Assembly (NCBI GenBank): GCA_964507095.1
Contig: CAZDOS010000029.1
Coordinates: forward strand, 1 to 22,330
Direction: 5' to 3'
Length of the DNA: 22,330 nt
From: RGIG3102 sp964507095
Lineage (GTDB): Bacteria > Bacillota > Clostridia > Oscillospirales > Ruminococcaceae
How positions within the stretch are numbered: position 1 is the first letter of the stretch; every line of letters begins with the position of its first letter. Made by a program: the position numbers and the translations under genes. Under the pieces are notes generated by a model that saw only the letters and a list, made by a program, of their open reading frames with translations, had not been told where the DNA came from and searched no databases. Positions 8,001 to 13,614 of this stretch are shown here, piece after piece.

Positions 8001-8478
8001 TGTAGCCGGCGTCAACGAGCCTGGATATGAGTTCATCCCTGTTGAAGCCTTCCCGCCGCCTGATCGTAAGGGTATTTTCTATGAATCTGCTTCTCGGCAT
8101 GGTGTACATCAGAGCGGCCTCTGCAGAAGCCACCACGGTATGCGTCCTGCCTCCGACAATGTTTCCGAGAGTGCTTATCCTCCTGTACTCATACCGCCTT
8201 GAGAAGCTCTCTACGGGCCTCAGAGTAAGATCTCTCCGCGGAAAATGGTCTGTTCCGGTCATGAAGAAGGACAGGTCCTCATTCAGCCTTGAAGCGGACC
8301 TCTCATCCTTCGTTATGACCACGACATTTTTTTTGACGGCGGCAGCTATCGCGCTGATGTATGCCGCTCTGGAGGATCCGGACGCGCCGAACAGGGCGAT
8401 CGGCCAGCCCCTGTAGGCTGCGATCTCCTCTGCGATTCTCTTCACTTCCCGCGTGTTCTGTAATTCCTTTATAAGCAA
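5023..8478 (-). CDS. mfd: transcription-repair coupling factor
   Basis: Mfd is a DNA translocase that removes RNA polymerase stalled at lesions and recruits UvrA. Length is about 1151 residues from the chosen start (E. coli 1148, B. subtilis 1177). Visible domains: an N-terminal UvrB-like region (residues 1-400); the CarD-like RNA polymerase interaction domain beginning ISKGDYVVHQNYGIGIYDG near 490; helicase motifs Walker A GDVGVGKT near 640, DEEQ in LIVDEEQRFG near 740, TLSATPIPRTL, and QIRGRVGRS near 910; then the C-terminal UvrA-binding TRCF domain. The start is uncertain. TTG at 8478 has GGAG seven bases upstream and is preferred; an in-frame TTG at 8508 lacks any ribosome binding site, and no ATG fits. 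It lies 80 bases downstream of pth on the same strand. Confidence 0.96.
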   Translation of the reverse strand: MLIKELQNTREVKRIAEEIAAYRGWPIALFGASGSSRAAYISAIAAAVKKNVVVITKDERSASRLNEDLSFFMTGTDHFPRRDLTLRPVESFSRRYEYRRISTLGNIVGGRTHTVVASAEAALMYTMPRSRFIENTLTIRRREGFNRDELISRLVDAGYIRREMVEGEGQFAVRGDIIDLYTPDMERPVRIEFWGDDIDRINTFDLASQRRLDKIDKVHISPVREVLFTSAEGALNSIHEYRKSFSGRNRTGFDKASEREVLTLENGVMPRSMDKYIHACYDRRATLFDYMEDRIIILDDWAAVKETYRKSLALHIQEVNRLAEEGILSKGMMEYYMPMKELVRLCGLEPTVVCEDFVRTTPDFPLSRLVSVTSNQRSSWNGEYKVLAEDVSALAKRGYKTVILAGTDKSAQLLASDLVNMDIDAVYIREDTFLRPGAVAVSSGHVNGGFELPARKLCLITGQKLNVTSAKPRKRNKDSITSIDQISKGDYVVHQNYGIGIYDGIHNVSMQGVTKDYLLIRFAGKDSLYVPVTQLDLISRYTYSKDDEKVSLSKLGGESWNKAKRRAKKATEEMAKDLIELYARREKSKGFMFDPDTEWQKDFESRFIYDETEDQLRAVSEIKRDMESSHPMDRLLCGDVGVGKTEVALRAAFKAVMSGKQVAILVPTTVLAWQHYNTLLRRMESFPINIQMLSRFRTPKQRRDTVRDINNGVADIVVGTHALIQKKVKFKNLGLLIVDEEQRFGVAHKEKLIESFHGVDVLTLSATPIPRTLSMALNGIRDMSTIEQPPIDRVPIETYVSEYDRGMIAAALNRELNRGGQCYYLHNRVETIDMAAQRVSMMCPDARIAVAHGQMDEKDLSRVWQQLINGEIDILVCTTIIETGVDVPNCNTLIVEESDKMGLAQLYQIRGRVGRSTRKAYAYFTFRKDKALNEIAVKRLNAIKEFTSFGSGYRIAMRDLQIRGAGSVLGRTQSGFMTAVGYDLYIKLLNQAISLMKGEEVKTVKSDCVIDIATDAYIPEDYISSTQNRIEAYKRIAALETEDDVDDLIDEFVDRYGDVPKSVLGLMDVSLIRVKAAAIGISEIQQRRDGMIFYSDKFGSIDMAKFLKEVRYKVVLNGGDKPYMSFRVPKESESLDVMNDIINLMSSCKVS

Positions 8479-8510
8479 ATTCGTTCTCCGTTCTCCGGAC
8501 AGCAACAAGT

Positions 8511-8545
8511 GCCGTGCAACATCCCGAAGAGGGGGGCCACACGGC
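8511..8545 (-). other. nested inverted repeat in the pth-mfd gap
   Basis: GCCGTG (minus strand 8545-8540) and CACGGC (8516-8511) form a 6-bp outer stem. Within the 23-base loop CCC and GGG (minus strand 8533-8531 and 8525-8523) can form an inner stem with loop TCTTC. No T run follows, so it is not an intrinsic terminator. Its place just upstream of the poorly defined mfd start suggests a leader structure or processing site, which is inference only. Confidence 0.35.
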
Positions 8546-8558
8546 TTTGCCTGTCTAT

Positions 8559-9146
8559 TTAATTGAATCTGTTCATGGCTTGCTCGGTATCGTCCCGGAT
8601 CATGAGCTTCACTGCCTCAAAGACGTCTTCCTTCTCCTTTTGGAGGATCCCAATGTCCGCCTTTGAAAACTTTCCCAGGACCCAGTCGGCAAGATCATAA
8701 TCATCCTCGGGCTTCTGCCCGACCCCGACCCTAATCCTCTGGAAGGTGTCTCCGACCCGTCCGATAATGCTCTTCAGGCCGTTGTGGCCGCCGGCGGAGC
8801 CTTTTCTCCTGATCCTCATCTTCCCGACAGGAAGAGAGACGTCATCGCTGATCACGATGATTCGTTCGGCCGGCACCTTGTAGTACCTGGAGGCTTCGCC
8901 CACCGCGTCACCGGAAAGGTTCATGTATGTCTGAGGCTTGACCAGCAGCACCTTTGCTGCTCCGATCTTCGTCTGGACATACAGAGCTCTGAACTTGAGC
9001 TTGTTGATCCTTACTCCGAGCTTTTCGGCTATATGATCGATCATAATGAATCCGATGTTGTGTCTTGTGGATTCATACTTTTCCCCGGGGTTCCCGAGAC
9101 CGACGATCATATAGTCGATATTCTGTTCTTTTTTGAAAAAAAGCAT
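8559..9146 (-). CDS. pth: peptidyl-tRNA hydrolase
   Basis: Pth cleaves peptidyl-tRNA released prematurely from ribosomes and so recycles tRNA. It has 195 residues, normal for the family. Family motifs are GLGNPGEKYESTRHNIGF (catalytic His in TRHN), VKPQTYMNLSG, DDVSLPVG with the conserved Asp, and GSAGGHNGLKSI. ATG at 9146 comes six bases after the prs stop. Neither this codon nor the internal ATG thirteen codons in (at 9110) has a clear ribosome binding site; the longer form is kept, and coupling to prs translation may drive initiation. The prs-pth-mfd order is common in Firmicutes. Confidence 0.95.
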   Translation of the reverse strand: MLFFKKEQNIDYMIVGLGNPGEKYESTRHNIGFIMIDHIAEKLGVRINKLKFRALYVQTKIGAAKVLLVKPQTYMNLSGDAVGEASRYYKVPAERIIVISDDVSLPVGKMRIRRKGSAGGHNGLKSIIGRVGDTFQRIRVGVGQKPEDDYDLADWVLGKFSKADIGILQKEKEDVFEAVKLMIRDDTEQAMNRFN

Positions 9147-9152
9147 CTGTTA

Positions 9153-10100
9153 TCAGTCAAACAGTGTAGATACGCTCTTGTCCGTGTAGATCCTGTTGAT
9201 CGCCTGGGCAAACAGAGGAGCTACAGACTCCACCTTGATCTTGTCGATCTGCTTCGCAGGAGGAAGAGGGATCGTATCAAGGATAAGGAGCTCATCGAGA
9301 GCACTGTTCTGGATCCTTTCTATTGCAGGGCCGGACAGTATGCCGTGAGTAGCACATGCCCTAATCGATCTTGCTCCCCTCTCTTTAAGTGCGTTGGCTG
9401 CATTGGTGAGAGTTCCGGCAGTATCGACGATGTCGTCTATGATGAGGATGTCCTTGTCGACGATGTCGCCGATGATGTTCATGATCTCGGAAACGTTCGG
9501 CTTAGGACGACGCTTGTCAACGATGGCAATCGGAGCATTCAGCTTTCCGGCAAAGTTTCTTGCACGGGTGACGCTTCCAAGGTCAGGGCTGACTACGACG
9601 ATGTTGTCATTATGCTCGTTCTCATAGTACTTTGCAAGGATAGGCATGCCTATGAGGTGGTCAACAGGGATGTCAAAGAAGCCCTGGATCTGGGCGGCGT
9701 GGAGGTCCATGGTCAGGACTCTGTCAGCGCCGGCTGCCGTGATGAGGTTTGATACCAGCTTTGATGAGATCGGGTCACGCGGCTTGCTCTTTCTGTCCTG
9801 TCTTGCGTATCCGAAATACGGGATGACTGCCGTGATCCTTCCTGCCGAAGCTCTCTTGAGAGCATCGATCATGATGAGCAGCTCCATGATGTTGTCATTT
9901 ACAGGCGGACATGTGCTCTGGATGATGAAAACATCGCTTCCGCGCACTGTTTCCCGTCCGGAAACGGTGATCTCTCCGTCAGAGAACCTTCCCACATCAC
10001 ACTTGCTGAGAGGGATTCCGATGTGTTCTGCTATCTTTTCAGCAAGAGCCCTGTTGGAATTGGCTGCGAACAGCTTGATGTCATTGCCATGAATATTCAT
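9153..10100 (-). CDS. prs: ribose-phosphate pyrophosphokinase
   Basis: PRPP synthetase makes 5-phosphoribosyl-1-pyrophosphate from ribose 5-phosphate and ATP, feeding purine, pyrimidine, NAD, histidine and tryptophan synthesis. The 315-residue length is typical. Signatures present: FSDGEITV, the catalytic flexible-loop region YFGYARQDRKSKPRDPISSK, the metal/ATP region MDLHAAQIQGFFDIPVDHL, and the PRPP loop DDIVDTAGTL. ATG at 10100 has AGGAG seven bases upstream. It is the first gene of the prs-pth-mfd unit. In many Firmicutes glmU precedes prs, but here prs begins the unit. Confidence 0.97.
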   Translation of the reverse strand: MNIHGNDIKLFAANSNRALAEKIAEHIGIPLSKCDVGRFSDGEITVSGRETVRGSDVFIIQSTCPPVNDNIMELLIMIDALKRASAGRITAVIPYFGYARQDRKSKPRDPISSKLVSNLITAAGADRVLTMDLHAAQIQGFFDIPVDHLIGMPILAKYYENEHNDNIVVVSPDLGSVTRARNFAGKLNAPIAIVDKRRPKPNVSEIMNIIGDIVDKDILIIDDIVDTAGTLTNAANALKERGARSIRACATHGILSGPAIERIQNSALDELLILDTIPLPPAKQIDKIKVESVAPLFAQAINRIYTDKSVSTLFD

Positions 10101-10376
10101 TTCTTAACTCCTATTACTGGTTTGTTTATTCCGTTATGTTCAAACTGAGATGACCCAGTCCTTAAGGACCATGTTATATGTTGACCTTCAGGAAAATCTC
10201 ACTCTCACGGCCGATAAAAAAACGACCCCGTCAAACAACTCTTTCTGCTGTTCCGAACTCTGCCTTTCGGCGGTCCGTTCATCTTTACAGATGTTGTCAA
10301 ATCGGGATCAACTCTTCATTGCCATTATCGATTCACTTTCCTATATCCTTAAAAAAACACATACCGATACACTATA

Positions 10377-10404
10377 ATTTTAACTTATTTGCTCTATTTT
10401 TCAA
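10377..10404 (-). promoter_or_regulatory. candidate prs promoter
   Basis: TTGAAA (minus strand 10404-10399) and TAAAAT (10382-10377) are 16 bases apart in an AT-rich setting. This would give a leader of roughly 270 bases before the prs ATG. An alternative pair TTGATT/TATATA with 18-base spacing lies about 45 bases further upstream. Neither has been tested, and the AT-rich context makes chance matches likely. Confidence 0.4.
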
Positions 10405-10539
10405 GCCAAAATGCCTATATAGCAAAAAATCGTAATAATAATCAAAATCGTACTATGCTTTTCTTTACCCCATTGCCACATATACACAATTTTTATAATA
10501 TCTACTGCGGTTTCATCAAATTTCATCATGGATAATTGA

Positions 10540-10569
10540 ATAACATGCACAAAAATCAGGCAATGTTAT
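10540..10569. repeat. imperfect inverted repeat upstream of the MFS promoter
   Basis: ATAACATGC (10540-10548) is mirrored by GCAATGTTAT (10560-10569) with one inserted base, around an 11-base centre. It ends one base before the candidate -35 TTGATT at 10571. The position fits an operator or activator site for the transporter gene; no regulator is visible nearby. Confidence 0.4.
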
Positions 10570-10570
10570 G

Positions 10571-10604
10571 TTGATTTTGACCACACTTTAAGATAATATA
10601 TTAT
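10571..10604 (+). promoter_or_regulatory. candidate promoter of the MFS transporter gene
   Basis: Two overlapping solutions exist: TTGATT (10571-10576) with TAATAT (10594-10599) at 17-base spacing, and TTGACC (10577-10582) with TATTAT (10599-10604) at 16-base spacing. Transcription would start some 25 bases upstream of the ATG at 10637. Confidence 0.55.
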
Positions 10605-10636
10605 ATATTTTATACAGAAGAGATGAGGAAAACACG

Positions 10637-11842
10637 ATGCTTTCATTAATCAAGCAACATAAGCTGCGGCTGTTCTTCATGGTATATATCGGATATACGA
10701 TGGTCTCCAATTTCGTCCATCCGGTAACGCCCGCATTCCTGCAGCTCATCAACTGCTCTAACTCGATGTTCGGCTTTGCCTTCGCTGCGATGGCTCTCGG
10801 CCAGTTCGTCACCAGTGCGCTCTGGGGAAAGGTCGGGGACAAGATCGGCTACGCAAGGAGCCTTGTTTTCGGGTTCCTGGGCTACGGTATCTCGGCCATA
10901 ATCTTTTCGATGGCAAAGAGCTGGCACCTTGTCGTTCTCGGCAGGTTCATAGGAGGTCTTGCGCTGGGAAGCATGCAGGTCAACAGCATGGCCTATCTTA
11001 CCAGCATGGACGCTCCTCAGGAGGACAAAAGCAGACTGCTCGTCATGTATGCTTCTCTCGCTTCCATAGGAGGAGCCTTCGGTTTCCTCATAGGCGGACT
11101 TATCGGTGATATCAACATATACTTCTCGTTCTATGCACAGCGGCTCATGCTCTTCCTGTTCGCAGCAATCACCTTCATGTTCATGAAGGAGCATCCGAAT
11201 TTCAGAAAGAGCGAGACAAAACTCACTGCCAGAGACATCAATCCATTCACCTCGATCATACGGAGCTCAAAGCTGATAAACGCAAACATCGGAGTGTTCC
11301 TGGCCAGCGCATTCATCACCATCTTTGCCTCGATCGGCTTTGACCAGAATTTCAACTACTACCTCAGGGCAAAGTTCAACTTCGCACCGTCCTCCTCGGG
11401 CCTGTTCAAGGCAGCCGTGGGCATCATATCACTCGTGGTCAACATGACGATCTCCATGTGGATCGTAAAGAAACTGAACATCTCAAAGGCCTTGTCTGTG
11501 ATGCTCGTTGTGGGAGGAGTTGCGATATTTGCCATGGTCATGGCGAACAACACCACCATGGTGCTCATCCTTGCCCTGCTCTACTACGCATCCTACGCCA
11601 TATTCATCCCTCTCCAGCAGTCAGTAATGCTGAAGAACGACGATGCCTCATCAATGGGATCGGTAGCAGGCCTGCTAAATACGGCCAGGAGCCTGGGAAT
11701 GATGACGGGTCCGACCTTTGCCGGACTCATGTTCGATATCAACCCAGACTACGCATTCCTCACCTTCGCCGCCTCGCTTGTACTCGCTTCGATCATCACC
11801 TTCATAAACTACAGGCAGCTCAAGAACAAGGGCATATATTAA
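10637..11842 (+). CDS. major facilitator superfamily transporter, drug-efflux-like
   Basis: Inner-membrane secondary transporter of 401 residues with about twelve hydrophobic segments, the usual MFS size. The signature loop between helices 2 and 3 is present as GKVGDKIGYARSLVFGF (about residues 64-80), and helix 4-5 features follow in LGRFIGGLALG. The second half contains GSVAGLLNTARSLGMMTGP, resembling the conserved helix-11 region of multidrug/H+ antiporters. The substrate cannot be assigned. ATG at 10637 is preceded by GAGG eight bases upstream. It is a single-gene unit with its own promoter and a terminator-like hairpin 18 bases after the stop. It is divergent from prs. Confidence 0.9.
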   Translation: MLSLIKQHKLRLFFMVYIGYTMVSNFVHPVTPAFLQLINCSNSMFGFAFAAMALGQFVTSALWGKVGDKIGYARSLVFGFLGYGISAIIFSMAKSWHLVVLGRFIGGLALGSMQVNSMAYLTSMDAPQEDKSRLLVMYASLASIGGAFGFLIGGLIGDINIYFSFYAQRLMLFLFAAITFMFMKEHPNFRKSETKLTARDINPFTSIIRSSKLINANIGVFLASAFITIFASIGFDQNFNYYLRAKFNFAPSSSGLFKAAVGIISLVVNMTISMWIVKKLNISKALSVMLVVGGVAIFAMVMANNTTMVLILALLYYASYAIFIPLQQSVMLKNDDASSMGSVAGLLNTARSLGMMTGPTFAGLMFDINPDYAFLTFAASLVLASIITFINYRQLKNKGIY

Positions 11843-11859
11843 AAGCACAGCAAAAAAAT

Positions 11860-11903
11860 GCAGATGGATCTTCCTTAAAGGACAGGTCCATCTGCTTATT
11901 TAT
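11860..11903. terminator. bidirectional intrinsic terminator between convergent genes
   Basis: GCAGATGGA (11860-11868) pairs with TCCATCTGC (11887-11895), a 9-bp stem whose loop contains a further TCCTT/AAGGA pairing. Plus-strand RNA continues into TTATTTATTT. Minus-strand RNA runs into ATTTTTTTG, a better U tract. It therefore suits both the MFS gene (stop 11842) and the opposing gene (stop 11940). Confidence 0.75.
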
Positions 11904-11939
11904 TTGTATTCAGTCATCGTTTTCTGATAAGTTGTGCCA

Positions 11940-12770
11940 TCAGTAGCCGTATACCCTGCTCGTGTCGAATTTCTCCGGATAAGCGGTGTATATGTTTATC
12001 TTCTCAAGAACATAAGAATAGGAATAGCGGATATCCTCGCGGTACTTGTACATCATGGCCAGGTCCCACGGTCTCAGATCATAGTCATGGCTGTCTTCGT
12101 AATAGACCCCTATATATGCCTTGTATGTGTTCGGGCCCAGGTATTCTGTCTCTCCGAGATCCTCCGACTCTTCATCGTCTTCATAATCATATTCATAGAA
12201 GCCGGTCGACAGCCTGCACTGAGTGCCTCTGTAGATCACCTCGACACCAAATGAATCTGTCATGTCCTCCTTATATAAGACCTCGACATTCGCCTTGCCC
12301 TTGAAGTTTGCTCCTCTGAAGACCTCATAGCATTCTACATTGATCTGGTCCACTTTCTCATAATCGCAGTCGATATTCTCGACAAGACTCTTCTTGGGCT
12401 CATTATCCAGGTAGGAAGGATATCTCACATCCTTATAATTCCTTACCTCCTGAAGATCGACATAGTTCATGACGGCGGATACAGCGTAAAGCACCCGGGC
12501 AATGCCTGCAAAGCCTGCCGCCTTCGTGCCGTCCGAGAACGCCAGGAAGATGCCTGCGACAGCCAGCGCAAACGGATAGCAGCACTTGAATATCTCACTC
12601 AGTATCCTCGCTGCGGGAGTGACTCCCACTTCCCTGAACGCGTTCAGTATCGGTACGACTTTCACAATGTTATAACAGCCCCACCGGATGAATCCCCGGG
12701 CGGCCATCATTGCAAGTATCCTTATGAACATGCTTATCTTCTTCTGCCCGTATTCATTGTATCCCGCCAT
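11940..12770 (-). CDS. unrecognised membrane-anchored protein with acidic C-terminal domain
   Basis: I do not recognise this family. The 276-residue product has a basic N-terminus (KK, R, R, R, K within the first 45 residues). Two adjacent hydrophobic segments follow (about residues 61-81 and 85-106), then a polar domain of about 165 residues rich in Asp, Glu and Tyr, including YEYDYEDDEESEDLGETEY. Positive charge at the N-terminus suggests that both ends are cytoplasmic around a two-helix hairpin, but this is uncertain. No metal, ATP or catalytic motif is evident. ATG at 12770 has GGAAG eight bases upstream; a GTG at 12779 is less likely because the ribosome binding site would touch it. It has its own promoter and terminator, so it is probably an expressed single gene. 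Confidence 0.75.
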   Translation of the reverse strand: MAGYNEYGQKKISMFIRILAMMAARGFIRWGCYNIVKVVPILNAFREVGVTPAARILSEIFKCCYPFALAVAGIFLAFSDGTKAAGFAGIARVLYAVSAVMNYVDLQEVRNYKDVRYPSYLDNEPKKSLVENIDCDYEKVDQINVECYEVFRGANFKGKANVEVLYKEDMTDSFGVEVIYRGTQCRLSTGFYEYDYEDDEESEDLGETEYLGPNTYKAYIGVYYEDSHDYDLRPWDLAMMYKYREDIRYSYSYVLEKINIYTAYPEKFDTSRVYGY

Positions 12771-12795
12771 CTGAAACACTTCCTTTCGCCCCTGT

Positions 12796-12824
12796 ATCTT
12801 AACATGATTTGATCAGTTATTCAA
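12796..12824 (-). promoter_or_regulatory. promoter of the acidic membrane protein gene
   Basis: TTGAAT (minus strand 12824-12819) and TAAGAT (12801-12796) are separated by exactly 17 bases, a good vegetative promoter match. It would give a leader of about 20 bases ahead of the ATG at 12770. Confidence 0.55.
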
Positions 12825-12895
12825 CAGAAAAGCACACAGATCATCTCTCCCCCTTCCGGTACTCTGTGATAATGTTACAGTTCGCCCCGGCTTAC

Positions 12896-12923
12896 TTTAC
12901 ATAACGAGAGATTATGGTATAAT
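12896..12923 (+). promoter_or_regulatory. promoter of the peroxidase gene, extended -10
   Basis: TTTACA (12896-12901), a 16-base spacer and TATAAT (12918-12923). The -10 is preceded by TGG, giving the extended -10 form TGnTATAAT. The leader would be about 80 bases and would contain the palindrome at 12941-12958. Confidence 0.6.
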
Positions 12924-12940
12924 TAAATTGTAATCAATTG

Positions 12941-12958
12941 AATTTATTTCAATAAATT
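12941..12958. repeat. perfect 18-base AT-rich palindrome, possible operator
   Basis: AATTTATT, a two-base centre TC, then AATAAATT. It lies downstream of the extended -10 promoter and just ahead of a second TTGACT hexamer. This is a position where a bound repressor would block the peroxidase gene. It does not match the classical PerR box, and AT-rich palindromes arise by chance more easily than GC-rich ones. Confidence 0.4.
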
Positions 12959-12960
12959 AT

Positions 12961-12988
12961 TTGACTGTTATAATTAATTGCATAAAAT
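12961..12988 (+). promoter_or_regulatory. possible second promoter of the peroxidase gene
   Basis: TTGACT (12961-12966) and TAAAAT (12983-12988) with 16-base spacing, ending 23 bases before the ATG. That would leave a very short leader in which the ribosome binding site lies near the 5' end. It may be used together with, or instead of, the upstream extended -10 promoter. Confidence 0.4.
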
Positions 12989-13011
12989 CAAAGTTATTCG
13001 GAGGTATGAAA

Positions 13012-13551
13012 ATGGGCATTTATGATATCAGTGTTAAGAACAGGAATGATGAAGATGTCTCTCTCAGGGACTATGAGGGAAAGGTCCTTCTGATTGTCAA
13101 TACGGCAACCGGCTGCGGCTTCACTCCTCAGTACGAGGGTCTTGAAAAACTGTACGAGAAGTATCATGACGAAGGTCTTGAAGTTCTTGACTTCCCTTGC
13201 AACCAGTTCGCAGGACAGGCTCCGGGAACTGATGACGAGATTCACGAGTTCTGCACTCTCAAGTACAACACTCAGTTCGACCAGTTCAAGAAGATCGATG
13301 TGAACGGCGAAAACGAGGCTCCGCTCTACACATATCTCAAGAGCCAGAAATCATTTGCAGGCTTCTCGGGCGCTGCAGGACTTGCCATGAGCGCAATGCT
13401 CAAGAAGATCGACAAGGATTACAAGAACAATCCTAACATCAAGTGGAATTTCACAAAATTCCTTGTTGACCGCGAGGGCAATGTTGTGGCAAGATATGAA
13501 TCGACAGCTACACCGGAAGCAATCGAAGCAGACATTAAGAAGCTCATCTGA
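13012..13551 (+). CDS. glutathione peroxidase family protein, Cys type, probably thioredoxin-dependent
   Basis: Non-selenium peroxidase of the GPx family, 179 residues, cytoplasmic; it reduces hydrogen or lipid peroxides. The catalytic tetrad is visible: C35 in NTATGCGFTPQY, Q69 in CNQFAGQAPGT, and W145-N146 in IKWNFTKFLVDREG. The resolving cysteine expected for thioredoxin-linked members is present as C81 in HEFCTLKY. ATG at 13012 is chosen because GGAGG lies seven bases upstream; ATG at 13006 would be only one base from it, and a TTG at 12961 has no ribosome binding site. The gene has a promoter region with a palindrome, and ends in a strong terminator 14 bases after its stop. The next gene is a predicted metal exporter. 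Confidence 0.93.
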   Translation: MGIYDISVKNRNDEDVSLRDYEGKVLLIVNTATGCGFTPQYEGLEKLYEKYHDEGLEVLDFPCNQFAGQAPGTDDEIHEFCTLKYNTQFDQFKKIDVNGENEAPLYTYLKSQKSFAGFSGAAGLAMSAMLKKIDKDYKNNPNIKWNFTKFLVDREGNVVARYESTATPEAIEADIKKLI

Positions 13552-13565
13552 TCATAGCTTAACAA

Positions 13566-13597
13566 GCCGGTGCCGTCCAGTTCGGCGCCGGCTTTTT
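13566..13597 (+). terminator. intrinsic terminator after the peroxidase gene
   Basis: GCCGGTGCCG (13566-13575) and CGGCGCCGGC (13583-13592) form a 10-bp stem with one T-G wobble and a 7-base loop. TTTTTGCTTTT follows. The ribosome binding site of the next gene lies only a few bases further on, so read-through or a promoter hidden inside this region must supply that gene. Confidence 0.85.
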
Positions 13598-13614
13598 GCT
13601 TTTAGAGGATCGAA

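Larger units (their letters stand above)
10101..10636. other. divergent intergenic region between prs and the MFS gene
   Basis: A 536-base AT-rich region without a supported gene. It holds candidate promoters for prs (minus) and the transporter (plus), an imperfect dyad at 10540-10569 and a 12-base perfect palindrome GTCCTTAAGGAC at 10159-10170 in the prs leader. Short open frames here lack ribosome binding sites and family features. I do not recognise a riboswitch or T-box consensus in the roughly 280-base prs leader. Confidence 0.6.

Noticed and set aside
8784..9752. Long open frame on the plus strand opposite pth and prs (about 320 codons)
   Set aside because: It lies wholly antisense to two well-conserved genes, has no ribosome binding site or family motif, and is a codon-bias shadow.
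10250..10255. CCGAAC resembling the core of the Bacillus PurR box upstream of prs
   Set aside because: Only one copy, flanks do not fit the A/T-rich consensus, and no inverted second copy is found at the expected distance.
10150..10435. Short open frames in the prs-MFS spacer
   Set aside because: No ribosome binding sites, low-complexity composition and no recognisable family features.
12969..12983. PerR box before the peroxidase gene
   Set aside because: One half-site TTATAAT is perfect, but the second half matches only three of seven positions.
12961..13011. TTG or first ATG as alternative peroxidase starts
   Set aside because: TTG at 12961 has no ribosome binding site and overlaps a promoter-like element; ATG at 13006 is one base from GGAGG. 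ATG at 13012 has ideal spacing.
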